Origin: Pelomyxa schiedti | Taxonomy: Eukaryota; Evosea; Pelobiontida; Pelomyxidae | Length of the DNA: 64,000 bases | Assembly (NCBI GenBank): GCA_020536535.1 | Contig: JAHLWZ010000751.1 | Coordinates: 62,001-126,000 of the forward strand | Reading direction: 5' to 3' | Shown: in pieces, positions 13,960 through 24,700 of the stretch | How positions within the stretch are numbered: the first letter of the stretch is position 1 | Layout: each line of letters opens with the position of its first letter | The notes under the pieces: model-generated | The model's input: the letters and a program-made list of their open reading frames with translations, nothing else | The model's database searches: none | Told to the model about the DNA's origin: nothing | Made by a program: the position numbers and the translations under genes

Positions 13960-16641
13960 ATGCGTTATTCCCAAGAGAACGCCACCGGAGAGGCGACAAA
14001 AAGCCGTGCGGGATTTGGTGGTTTTTGGAGTGCTGACAAGACGTTGCGAGGGCAGAAGTCGTTTTTCCTTTCTTCGTCATCGTCTTCATCTGCTTGTAAC
14101 AATAAGACCACTGCATCGCAGCAAACACAAGATGTGCCTCCTCCCAGTAGTCTGGATGCAGTCGCAGATCCGCAGTCTTTGAGTGGCCCGACTGTGGTTC
14201 CTCATACTGGTTTGGAAGTGCCTCCAGAAGAAGAGGCAGAGGACTCGCTGGCAGGCCCCCACCAGATTCACAGATCCACGACTTCACCGCTACCATCGAC
14301 AACTACTTGTACCACGACCACAACTCAGAGCTCTGCTTCAATACCGTCAAGAAGACTAACTGGATTTCGGGCACCCCCTGGGAGCCCGGCACCACGACCT
14401 CCTGACTCTCCTCTGCAACGCTCTCGTGAAGCACACCCTGATACTAGAACAGTGATACTGAAGCTTCGTGCATCAGCAGCTTCAAATGGTGAGGGGAAGC
14501 GGGGGTCATCCTGGTTCTCACAATTGATTGTGGCCGACCCGAACAAATTACAGGAAGAAGTTCGAGAATCCCTTGCAAACTCAACAACAAGTCTCGAACT
14601 CCATATTATTTTCCGGCAAGCTTCATCTCTTTTCTTATCCAAAGCTTCAGACTGTTAGTGTCACACCTAACTTGATGCAGAGACCTCTCCCATCCTCCCA
14701 AATTTCCTCCAAGCATCTTCGAGGCGACGTGGCTTAAATCTCTGCTTCTTCCCAGCAATGGGATCACTGAAATACCTGCAGAGTTTTCCAAATTGGTCTC
14801 TCTGCAGTTACTGGATTTGTCAAATAATTTGCTCACCTCCTTACCAGATTCTTTTTCAGTGTGTATTATTTTCCACAACCTTTTCCTCACTTTCTTCCGT
14901 TTCAGGCTCTCGTGAATATCAGTGTGTTACGTTTATCAACAAATGAATTTTCAGAAGTTCCTCTTCCGATATCAAGCATGACTCACCTGGACTTTTTGGC
15001 TCTAGGAAATAACAAACTTCAATCTGTGCCTAGCTTTATGAGTGTGTAGCCAAACAATCGAAACTTTTCGAGCTCATTATCTTATGTCTCTCCCTTCTTC
15101 TCTTAGGTGGTCTTACATCCTTGAGGGAGCTTGTTGTTTCTTGTAATTGTATCACTCATTTACCGTCAAACTTTGGTACTTTCCCCGGGTAGGTAAAAAT
15201 CCTTACCGATGCAATAGGAGACCTATCTTCACTGAGCACATTCAACTGTTCTAAGAACCTACTCAGCAGTCTGCCAACCTCTTTCGGTATTTCATAAGAA
15301 CAGCCAGTCTTTACATGTTCACAACAATGGCAGGAAACTTGTTCAGACTGACAGAGTTGGACCTCTCAAACAATAACATTACTTTGCTTCAATCATGTCT
15401 GTACACTCTTCCCGCTTTGGAAGTTCTCAGACTCAATGGAAACAAAATACTGGACTTTGAGACTCCCCAGATGATGTCAAACTTAGTTTCTCTACACACG
15501 TACTTTATTTATTTCTTTTCACTTTTCTCACTCGCAATAGACTTAACTTGAGTAACAACGAGCTAACCCTCATACCAGCCGAAATTTCTTTACTTACACA
15601 CCTTTCAACTTTCCAAGCCAGGTACACATTTTTCTCTTTGGATTATTGTATTTACATCAGGCAATTAGTGAAAATAACATTGCCGAATTTCCTTATGTTA
15701 CTGGGTCAACTTCACTTGTCTCCTTGGCACTGAATAGGAACAGTATACCTGCAGTCCCACTCTCCATATCCAATCTAGTTAATTTGACGTCTCTAGATAT
15801 CAGGTTTGCTTTTTCTTTTTTGATATAAAAAAAGCCGTAACATCTTGAACAGCTTTAATGACATTGAAACCCTACCAGAACTTGGCTCACTACCACTGAA
15901 GCAACTCCTTTTTACTGGAAACCAAGTTAGTGGTACTTTCCTGTGACTGGAAAATGAAGTACAATATCAGATCTCGGAGCCTGTAACACTGCCGCCTACT
16001 TGTATTCCGATGGTGGAAGAATCCTGTGCCGACGAGATTATGCCCAATCTGTGGCTGGGCTCTTTACATGCATCCGATAACAAGCACTTCCTCCTTGTGA
16101 GCAACACCTTCATCTTTCGGCAACACTTCAATTTTAACCTCACTTCCCAGTCCAAACAAGTTACCCATGTTTTATCCGTTCTACCAATTTCCAAAGGTCC
16201 CTACCCAAAAGTAGATTCCCATCTCATGAATAAAGGAAACAAAACTTATTTCTATAGGTATTCAATTACATGATCTTACCCGTTGAAGACCAAATGGAAA
16301 CCGATTTACTAGAGCATTTTCAGACCTGCCACAAATTCATTGACGAGGCGAGGGACTCCGGAACTGCCGTTCTGGTACACTGGTGAGACCCCCATCTTGC
16401 AACTTCTCCCTCAACCCTAACCCGCAATAGTGCGGCCGGAGTCTCCCGGTCGGCAACAATCGTAACATCATACGTTATGTATAAAAACAACATTGGGTAT
16501 GAGGCAGCCCTGGAAATCCTACGCAAGAAAAGGCCAGCAGTGTCCCCCAACCCTGGGTTCATCAAACAACTCCAGCAATTTGAATCCACAATACTACCTA
16601 CACTCAACCACACACCCAAAAACCCCTGTAAGATTATGTGA
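13960..16641 (+). CDS. Leucine-rich-repeat dual-specificity phosphatase (MPL-like)
   Basis: Dual-specificity phosphatase with LRRs, resembling LRR-containing MAP-kinase phosphatases of Dictyostelium and Entamoeba. The N-terminal ~230 residues are Ser/Thr/Pro-rich and low complexity. At least eight LRRs follow, each near LxxLxLSxNxLxxLP (for example LQLLDLSNNLLTSLP, LTELDLSNNNITLL, LVSLALNRNSIPAVP), most split by introns. The catalytic domain opens with IMPNLWLGSLHAS and has the Asp loop in IHDLTRVEDQ. The P-loop is restored by splicing at about 16383-16430 to HCAAGVSRSA, an intact HCxxGxxR signature. The end is typical: RPAVSPNPGFIKQLQQFE. Stop TGA at 16639-16641. I could not resolve the junction between the low-complexity head and the first LRR near 14650, so the true start could be further in. 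It converges with the next gene, whose stop is 50 bases away. Confidence 0.85.
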
Positions 16642-16690
16642 TAAATAAAAAATAAAAAAGCTCCATGAGCAAAGATACTACGCAACCACA

Positions 16691-19288
16691 TCACCCGCCG
16701 TTTCTGTGAAACTGTTCTCCCATAATCCACCCCACGTGAAATGTTTCAGGGTATTCCGACGGAGTTGTAGCTTCAAAATTACCCTCACCATCGGATGGCA
16801 CTGTGACTTGATACTTTGAAACAACTCGTATGATACTCCTCCTCGAGGGGAGCCAATGGTGTTTCAAAGTGGAATCACGACTAAATTGATACCAAACACA
16901 GCGATTGGGACCGACACCCTTTGAGGGTAAGCTTTTTTTTTTTCTTCTGGTAAGGGAAGAACGAGTAGGGAGAAATACCTGAAGTGGGACTACAAGCAAA
17001 GTTCTTTTTTGATCTTCAAAAATTGGTTTGGTTGTGGGTTGATAGTCACAACTCAAGGCTTGTGTTTGGCCACATGTGTGCTTCATTTGGGTTGATGTTA
17101 GACAGTGTCAGCCCCAGCTTGTTTATTGACACCTGGATGTGCAGTGGTGATGCACACACAAATGTCTTGAAGTAGGTGATGGCAGTTGTCCCGGTCATCC
17201 CTGGAAACACATGTAGAAGCATTCTCCACATGGAAACATTGATTCGGCGCCCCATCCTGCGTTTCTGTGCCATGGCAACAACCTAAAGTTGGTTGGTTGT
17301 GTTTAGAACAGTAGAAGATTCACACCTCATTCAAGGTCACGTGGAATGTGTGGATAAACCACTCCGCACAGCTTGTCTTGTTGCTTGCAATCAACATTGC
17401 CAGCAAGCGATTGCTGTTCGTTTTGACTTGATCCTCATTCAAATGGAAGTGCTGGATAAACCACTTCACAACTTTGCCACACTGGACTTTGCTTTTTGAC
17501 AAACCCTCCACAATCTCGTCTGAAGAGAATACATGTCCACTCTAACTCTGCTGCATCAACTGCACAATGTTTTGGGCATTTAATATGGAACACCAAGAAC
17601 CAATGCTTGAGGTGATCCTACTTTTGTTGAAGAGTAGTGGCGCTGCATTGTCACAATGGCGCAAAAGTGACGATGCAGTGTTGCCGCAGCTTCGTTCCAC
17701 TCTATCACAAAAAACTTCTGGCACTTCTCTGATGATGTGGCTGACTGCACAATGAGAGAGGAACCACTGAACACCACCAACGCCATCACAGTCCCGAGAA
17801 GTGCAGGCCTTACTGAAAGTTTGCCCAGCCACAGTGGGGCTCCCCCTCAAGTGGTCCATCACGTGGAAGGTTTTCTCCAGCCAGTCTGCAACTGCTGTGT
17901 TGTTGTTGGCAAGAGATTTGACAAGACACTCCACATGCTGCTCTGGTTTGAGTGGAAGCTGTGGCGGAGCCATATTCATCAGGAGGTAACTGACTAGTGA
18001 CACAGAGTCGTCCTTGTTTCCACATGCCCTGATGAAAGTGTCAGGAGCAACAGGCCCAAGTGTGCCAGCATAGTTGGCGATCAACCACTCAACAAGGTTC
18101 TCATCTGCAACACCTGTGCACAAAGAGCATAAGTGATACTGTCTTGGTGTGAGCAAAAGGTTTTCAATGCACCACTTGAAGGCCGTTCCATTCTTGGAAA
18201 GAACAGCCGTATTTAAATGGGTTGAGTTCACTGAGAACCTTTCCTTCATCCACAGCCATCCTTCTGCAAAAAGAGATTCCTTATCTTCACCTGAATAAGA
18301 GGCTGTGTATAATAGGAAATTATCAACCAGTCTGTACAGGAATCTCAGGGCCATTTCTTGTCTGCCACCACAAAACAGTCCAGTGCAAAACTTCATGACT
18401 TCTAAACTTGGGCTGGCAATGAACTCATCAATGTCGCAGCCCCCAATTACATTCTGGTCTATCATCTTCACACAGGCACTAACAACATCAGTGGTGGAAG
18501 TCATCCACTTCACCACGTCAAGATGACCCATTCTCACAGCTGCCCGGAAGGGTATTGGAAGCTCCCAGTGCTCAGTTCCCACACCACTGAAGTTTGACAT
18601 AACCCACTTGACAATCTCCAGGTTCCCACCTTTGCACGCGTGATACAGCACACTGTGTGGCATGGATTCACTTTGGGACATCTCCCTGATGTCATCAATC
18701 AGGTCGGGGTCATCTGAGGGCCACTTCAGGAGGCAACAGCCACTCGACGGTGAATCAACCGCACTCCTGCCAACAAGTTCCCTTGCCATCTCAATGTGTC
18801 CTCCTGTTCAAAGTAAATGGGTTGGTTTTTTATTTTTATAAAAAAAATGTACTATTGACACAGCTCTACTTTATTACCACTCCACACAGCAACATAGAAA
18901 TACCAGCACAGAATCCCTTCAACACGGCAAGGCACTCTTTGTTGTTGTTCCTTGTCTCTTTCCTCCTAAGAATCCACTCTATGCACTTATTGCTCCCAGC
19001 CTCCCCAGCACACCTCAACAAAAAGTACTTGGAAGTGTACAGCATCCCACAATCGCCCTCGGACCACGCCCCACTCACACGTACACTTTCGAGGAACCTG
19101 CAAGCCCGAGGCAGCAGCGGGAACAACGCATCGGCTACGCCCAGCAGCCAACGGCACCGGGACATAGGCACCGGCACACCGCGATCATGGGAGGGGCGGA
19201 CCAACGTGGGCACCAAAACGTGGTCCCACACCACACGAGACACCGTCATCATCCACTCTGCAGAAGTACCAGTACCATGTGACACCAT
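16691..19288 (-). CDS. Ankyrin-like repeat protein (lineage-specific family)
   Basis: Probable protein-interaction scaffold; no enzyme domain seen. The first exon (to about 18912) encodes a head with WDHVLVPTLVRP and LGVADALFPLLPRACRFLES. Splicing there restores a repeat, FCAG joined to GHIEMARELVGRS. The long second exon carries about nine degenerate ankyrin-like repeats, each with a VVKW/VEWL-type helix: ACKGGNLEIVKWVMSNFSG, AVRMGHLDVVKWMTS, ENLVEWLIANYAG, TAVADWLEKTFHV, GGVQWFLSHCAV. Two more lie after an intron near 17520 (KVVKWFIQHFHLNEDQV, SCAEWFIHTFHV). Final exons give a distinct C-terminal module with VGPNRCVWYQFSRDSTLKHH, ending at 16691. The repeats are longer than standard 33-residue ankyrin repeats. 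The 5' end is uncertain: another open frame continues to 19554. Confidence 0.72.
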
Positions 19289-19333
19289 CCTTGGGTGTCT
19301 CGAACCACACCATAGAATCTACCTGCCTTCGTG

Positions 19334-19415
19334 GCAAAGGGACGGGTGGCCCCTGTCGCCACTTCGAAGGGAAAACCAGACCCTCCCTTCGGGGAGTGGC
19401 TCACGGCCCCTACTC
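19334..19415 (+). repeat. Copy 1 of a short GC-rich upstream element
   Basis: Starts ggcaaagggacgggtggccc and continues through a pyrimidine-rich block and ggggagtggct. It resembles a stretch at 24275-24362 on the minus strand. It lies about 150 bases upstream of the ATG at 19487, in the same orientation as that gene. Aligned by eye only. Confidence 0.45.
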
Positions 19416-19486
19416 CGAGCTTCAGGAGACTTTCGACTGTTTTTTTTTTTACCTTTTTCCCATTTCTTGTAAACCAACGTAATTTG

Positions 19487-20799
19487 ATGCCAGCGGGTAC
19501 CGTGCTGTGCGCCACCGTCGCTGCCGCCCTCGTGGCAGTTGTGATTGTCATCATATGCGACAGGCTCGCGGCTCGTCGTAACAGTTATTAACCCTTTTTT
19601 TTTTGCTGTTCATGATGCCAACGTTCACAACCGACGAAAAAAAAAAAGTGTTTAACCAATAAAAAAAAAAACAGAGTTTAACATTGACACGAGCAAGTTG
19701 GAGGAAGAGACTATAGCCATTGCGACAAAACCGTTGACGTCCACATCAGTGCGCGTCGATCTGCCCAGGTTCTGCTATAAAATTTCGGTGTACGGTATTT
19801 TTCCCTTATTTCTGTCAACCACAACCTAACTTAACCCTAACTATTCCCAACAAATTCAGGACCGGAAAATGAATGTGTGTTCAATGGTGCCACACAAACC
19901 ACGCAGTCTGTTTCTTCTGCTACTCCCCCGACAGTCTCTGCCATAGTACCAGAGGCATCAATTGCTTCCGCAAGTACCTCCACTTCTCTTAGATCTGAGG
20001 AGTGCACCCGACGGTTGATTGTATCTCTTGTGAATCTCCTAATACCTTTACCCCGACGTGACTCTGTTGTGGACTCTGTTAATAATTCATATAAAATCCA
20101 CTTTGCGTATGTGTTTCTTTTTTTCCGCTATCAATTTCCTCGTAAGGTACTAAATACACAACAGCTACATGTTCACTGAGCCAGACAAAGCTGTTGACCC
20201 AGCACAATTTCTGCATGTAAAAAATCCGCTTGTGGAAGTCATCCTTACAACTCTAAATTCCCTTTAGGCGTACTTAGCACGTGCATTGGGTGCCGACTCT
20301 CCCCTTGTGTTACTTTTGAAATGTTGCACGCAGGAATTTATATTTCCCACTGTGCATCTTCTGAAAGAGAAATTTGGACTTCAACACCCCTACCAAGGTA
20401 ATCCTAGTGCAGGGCTCCTCCGCGGTAGTAACCCTTCATAGATGTACATAGAGGATGGCACATTCTTATCAGAGATACTGGGGACAAAATAACCGTAGCA
20501 CACTCAAAACAAGAACAAGGGAAAGAACCCTTTTTGGCGGCTTTCAAATTCACATGGGGAGTCTCTCTTAGTTTCCCAAAACAATTGATGTTCCCACCCG
20601 AAGGTCTGAAATCCCATACTAACTTGTTTTCATTGAACATCGGACTGACCACTTCATTGCAGGGGAACCTGACTTAGCAGCTGCCATTGATGCCGCACAG
20701 TTCTCATTCAATCTGTCTGCCCTCACATTCGCAACTGACTGCCCTGCGGATGTGGCTGAAAGTGTCCGGGCATATCTGGAACCGTTCCTCATGCACTGA
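19487..20799 (+). CDS. Membrane-anchored protein of unknown function
   Basis: I do not recognise the family. The start ATG opens a membrane anchor (VLCATVAAALVAVVIVIICD), followed by a basic stop-transfer RLAARR. Seven exons join in frame. Exon 3 holds a Ser/Thr-rich stretch and RRLIVSLVNLLIPLPRRDS. A 52-base intron at about 20217-20267 joins FLH to AYLARALGADSPLVLLLK. Later exons give EKFGLQHPYQ|DVHRGWHILIRD, TVAHSKQEQ, FKFTWGVSLSFPKQLMFPP and, after a 60-base intron with an ACTAAC branch-like motif, EPDLAAAIDAAQFSFNLSAL. Stop TGA at 20797-20799. The C-terminal ~130 residues look like a conserved globular domain (HPYQD...WHI.I...I.V.HSK.EQ) of the kind seen in signalling proteins, but I cannot name it. 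Confidence 0.65.
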
Positions 20800-20962
20800 G
20801 ACCTCGGAGGATACCAACCCCTCATTTGCCTCCCTGTACTTGCTTACACTACACCCAGCATCCCAACGTTTGAGAACAATGATTTTTTGAAATCTCCATT
20901 TATTTGCGCACATAGCAAAGGAATAGATCAAAACAAGAACCACAAGTGAGAAAAACACAAAA

Positions 20963-21382
20963 ATGATGACTCGCTTGCTGCGGTACTTGTGGCCCACAGC
21001 AGAGGCCGCAGGGGCACCACACCCGGCCGACGCCCCTTCGTCGTCGACGGGCACCACAACCGCCACCACGCCTACCACACCGACACTAACGAGCACACCA
21101 ACAGCAGCCACAGCCGCGACAACCACGACTACCACACCGAGCAAACCTGGGTGGGGTGCGGCGCTGTTGCCCAGCACGAACATCGGGGCGGCGCAAGTGG
21201 CGGCGGCGGCGAGGTCGCTGTGGGCAGGGGCCAAAGCCAGGGCCGGAGCGGCGAGGGCGGCGGGCGTGGTGCCGTGCGCGCTCATGTTTGCCGTGTCTGT
21301 CGTCTCGTTCCCGATTGCCCAGCGCACATTATGCGCCGTGCTGGCTCCACTGCAGCGGTCGTCGCCTTCACGGAAATCCTGA
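20963..21382 (+). CDS. Possible low-complexity Ala/Thr-rich small protein (strand uncertain)
   Basis: An ATG after an A-rich leader opens 139 codons with MMTRLLRYLWPTAEAAG, a Thr-rich stretch, an Ala-rich amphipathic stretch and a hydrophobic segment (VPCALMFAVSVVSFPIA). No known domain. The opposite strand is also open across the same DNA (21399-20704) and there encodes a clean membrane helix (VIIFVFFSLVVLVLIYSFA), so either strand could be the true one. The GC-rich triplet-biased composition alone can hold both frames open. Confidence 0.35.
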   Translation: MMTRLLRYLWPTAEAAGAPHPADAPSSSTGTTTATTPTTPTLTSTPTAATAATTTTTTPSKPGWGAALLPSTNIGAAQVAAAARSLWAGAKARAGAARAAGVVPCALMFAVSVVSFPIAQRTLCAVLAPLQRSSPSRKS

Positions 21383-21530
21383 TCATTCCAAGCCCCCACA
21401 GTTCGTGCACTGGTTCATCCTAGGCTACAGTAACAAGTGGCTTTTATTCGCACCCACTGCTGGCGTTCAAGTTAAGGAAAAACAGCTACTCGTATTTTCT
21501 TGAAAAGATAAGAGAAACGGAAGGTTTTGT

Positions 21531-24177
21531 TTAGGGGGTGTCGTTTGTGGGGTTGTTCTGCTTGGAGGTGTAGGCAGTTATTTTGCTTTGAGTGACCCTG
21601 GACTTTTTTGTTACCCAGTGAAATGGAACTGCACTGTGATCAGTACTAGCACTTGAGGCAGCGACATTGGCACTGCAAATGGAATCGATTGGGGCCTCAG
21701 GAGCCCGCTTGCGACCGGCCAGTTTCAGATCAGAACATTGTGGAGCATTGGTGGATCCTGAGCTTGACGTTGTTGTTGTTGGTTCATTGTCTGCCGTATT
21801 ATTTGGTGACTGCAGTAATAGATTGAAGTATGGGTCCACCAAAGCCTCACCCAAGGATGGTCTCCCCACAACGTTTGGAGCTATGAGTTTATTGGCAAGG
21901 ACCATTCCTTCAGCAGTTAACAGTTGTTTTACGCGCTCATCCAGCATCATGGTTCCCACGTACCACAGGTCAGCATTGGGGCCACTCCTTTCTTTCTTTG
22001 GGTGTACACGTAGGTGAGAAAGTGATAGCCCCTCTTCCACCTGAGCCCAATCAACATCCACAAGAACCCAGTGGGCACCCTCTTCACAAGCTCGCATGAC
22101 GTTTGCCCATCTGATATCACAGTGGTAAACATGTCGAGAATGCATAGTTTCCAGCGCCGAAAGTACGGCTTTGACAGCGGCTGCAAGTTCCTGCTTAGTT
22201 TTGGGTATTGCTGCATAGCATGGGCTAAGTTGACACTTGAAGCGGTGTGACTCATGCCACACCACCTCACTCACCTTAACTAAATGCTTATTTCCATGTC
22301 CTTCTAGTGCTGCGTAAACTGCTTCAAGGGTGGCTTTCTTTGGTGCACCATCAACATCATACAAAGTGGACTTGTGAACAACTATTTCATCGACGGAGCG
22401 AACTTGAGTCTCAATAGTTGTGTGATCATGGTATGTTTCAATGCCAGGGCAAATAACGTACTTGGCTGATAAGAACGAGGCAGTGCGTGCAATGTTAATG
22501 CCTTTGATGATAATTTCTTCCAAGTCCTTTAGTTTTTTTTTTTGTGGGTGGGGGGTGATGTTAGGGTTGCCGTTTTCTGTTTTGTTTTTGTTTTTGTTTT
22601 TGTTTTTGTTTTGTTTTTGTTTTTGTTTTTGTTTTGTTTTTGTTTTTGTTTTTGTTTTTACCTGGGGAGAGTCATAGCGGTACTCCCGCCATAAGCGGTA
22701 ACTTTTTTGGTACCCCTGTTCACGTGAACTTAGAAATTCAGGCCTGTTTGGATTCACTAAAACCCAAAATTGTAGGATTTCTCGGTTGGCTGACACGCCA
22801 AAGTGGAACCACAACTTCCCATAAAGTGGTTTGAAGACAGACTTTGTTTCAAGATCTTCAAGAGCATCTTCCATTTTAACAGATTTCAACTCAGCTGATG
22901 GTTTTTTGGGTGAGTGAAAATGCAAGGAATTTTGGCATTACCTGATACCATGTTCACTTGATTCATAACGAGAAACACAGTAACTTGTGGAATCGCATCC
23001 CCGATATTAACTTCATGACTCTGAGACGATGGAGGTGATTTAACAGAGGATCTCCCAGTAATATTACTCATGCCCTCATCCTTGTTGGGAGTTGTGACCT
23101 GTCTTGAATACCTATCCCATTTCCTTGATAGACATTGGAATGTACATTTATCAGGTAGTCCCTGAATTGTTTGTGACGCCAGCACCTTCCAAAAGTTAGC
23201 AAGAGTAAAATTAAAAAGGTCGTCTGCTTCTGCATTTCTCCTATGGGTAAATGAATTGTGGAAATTACTTCGGAGACATACCATTCAGTCACCCATTTAA
23301 CAACGTCCAAAGCACTTTGGGGCGTTACTCCAAACAGGGCCTCTTCACAAGGCCTACCAGGCCGACACCACATTTCTTTCTTTGGAGTAGTCAAGTATTT
23401 AAAGAAAAGTGGTTCCACTGGTATTTTTACAGGGAAGTCCTTGTCTAAAACATCCTGAAGGCGTTGCACCCACACTTGTTCAGGTAGGAACTCTTCAACA
23501 AGTGTAACCAATTCGGTTTTCTGCACGGTAGCTGGCAGCCAAAAAGCAACTATGAAGTCATGACGTTGTTGCTCATCTGGTAGAAGACAGTAAGTAACAC
23601 AAAAACTCAACGGGACCTACTTACATTCTTGTTGAGAAAAATGGGTATCAAGGACCATTTCCCGCCGTGTTGATCTCACAATCGTGGTCTCGTCAGTATA
23701 ATCAATGCGGCGCCAGAAATCAGGATCCAAGACTTCCATTTTTCGGAGAAACCTGTGCAACGTCAACATCTCTGTGTGTGGCTGCTTGTCGAAAGTAGAT
23801 CTTATGTGACACTTCCTCTCTTCCTCCCTCTTCTTCCTCTCTTCTGCCTCTCTCTTCTGCCTCTCTTCTTCCTCTCTCTTCTTCCTCTCTTCTTCCTCTC
23901 TTATTCCTCTCTTCTTCCTCTCTTCTTCCCTTTGCATCTCGGCCGCCAATACCAGCACCTCAATATCGTCGAGACTGTGGCACCGTAAAGCGTAGTTGTT
24001 CAAATTCCAGGTATTGCTGATAAGGGGCCAAAGAAAGATCAGTTTTGCCTCGGTGGTTTTTGTGCTCGATGTCTTATCATACGTCGTAGTTTCCAGTATT
24101 TTGGTTAAGTTGGCTGGCATTGGATGATCGACAGCATTAGCAGATAATGACGGAGACGCAACATCGCTCGCCGCCAT
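21531..24177 (-). CDS. Crinkler-like protein with atypical C-terminal kinase domain
   Basis: Five exons. Exon 1 starts at ATG 24177 and contains a charged coiled coil built of EERKKR-type repeats (plus-strand CTCTTC tract, 23815-23935). Exons 2-3 encode a region with EQVWVQRLQDVLDKDFPVKI and ANFWKVLASQTIQGLP that I cannot assign. The last exons carry a kinase-like domain. The catalytic loop reads HSRHVYHCDIRWANVM, matching the HRDIRWxN loop of kinase-type Crinkler (CRN) effectors but with Cys for Arg, and the metal-binding segment is WVLVDVDWA in place of DFG. C-lobe helices follow (DLWYVGTMML, GRPSLGEALVDPYF), then a basic tail (KLAGRKRAPEAP) that could be a nuclear signal. An intron at 22530-22661 consists largely of an AAAAAC repeat and stays open in frame, which inflates the apparent exon. 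Such genes are reported in free-living protists as well as pathogens; host or intracellular role unknown. Confidence 0.62.
22578..22658 (+). repeat. Hexanucleotide microsatellite (GTTTTT)n inside an intron
   Basis: About 13 tandem units of gttttt with occasional one-base-short units (gtttt). It occupies most of an intron of the Crinkler-like gene, whose donor on the minus strand is GTAAAAAC at 22661. Likely length-variable between haplotypes. Confidence 0.9.
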
Positions 24178-24274
24178 CGTGCTCTAATTGTTTTCTATCT
24201 CCCCTTGATGTTTTTATCTGAGAATCTACTGCAGTAAAACTCAAAATGGAACTAATGACAGACCGCACAGTAGC

Positions 24275-24362
24275 GGCCCTTTTCCCCTCCCCAAAGGCCC
24301 TTTTAGCCCCCCCCAGAAGGGACTGCGTTTTTGGCTGGTAGGGGCCTCCAGTCCCTTTCGCC
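24275..24362 (-). repeat. Copy 2 of the short GC-rich upstream element
   Basis: Reading the minus strand, it starts ggcgaaagggactggaggcc, then a cagtcccttc block and a G-run, matching the 19334-19415 copy with small gaps. It lies about 170 bases upstream of the ATG at 24177, in the same orientation as that gene. A promoter or 5' UTR element, or an old dispersed repeat. Confidence 0.45.
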
Positions 24363-24700
24363 CCGGACATTTACGGCACTTAAGTGGTCATTTCCAGCAC
24401 TACCAGCATGCACTCTACAATGACATTAGCGCAGAATTGTACATACAATACCCGGCAAGTGTTCTATTAAGCACGGGAATGCTAGACACTCACATGGGAA
24501 GCTCAGGAAATCACTGGATCAAATCCAAAGCTACATCACATAAGAATATTATTTTCACTTCAATTTACAATTAGTTTATTCATTTACATTTATTAGCTTT
24601 CAATTGTGTTGCAAAGTCCTACATTGTTCTGCAGCTTCAAAGCAATCTTATTTTTCGTTAGTCAGCTGCACAAGTAATGAGAATGCATACCTATTTGAGA
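24363..24700. other. AT-rich intergenic stretch
   Basis: No convincing coding signal on either strand. It contains AATAAA-like motifs on the minus strand that could serve 3' ends of a gene lying to the right. A plus-strand frame from 24677 has no domain and looks spurious. Confidence 0.35.

Noticed and set aside
19285-19320. Stem with a GGTTCGA loop on the minus strand, resembling a tRNA T-arm
   Set aside because: No matching acceptor, D or anticodon arms nearby and the loop is one base too long.
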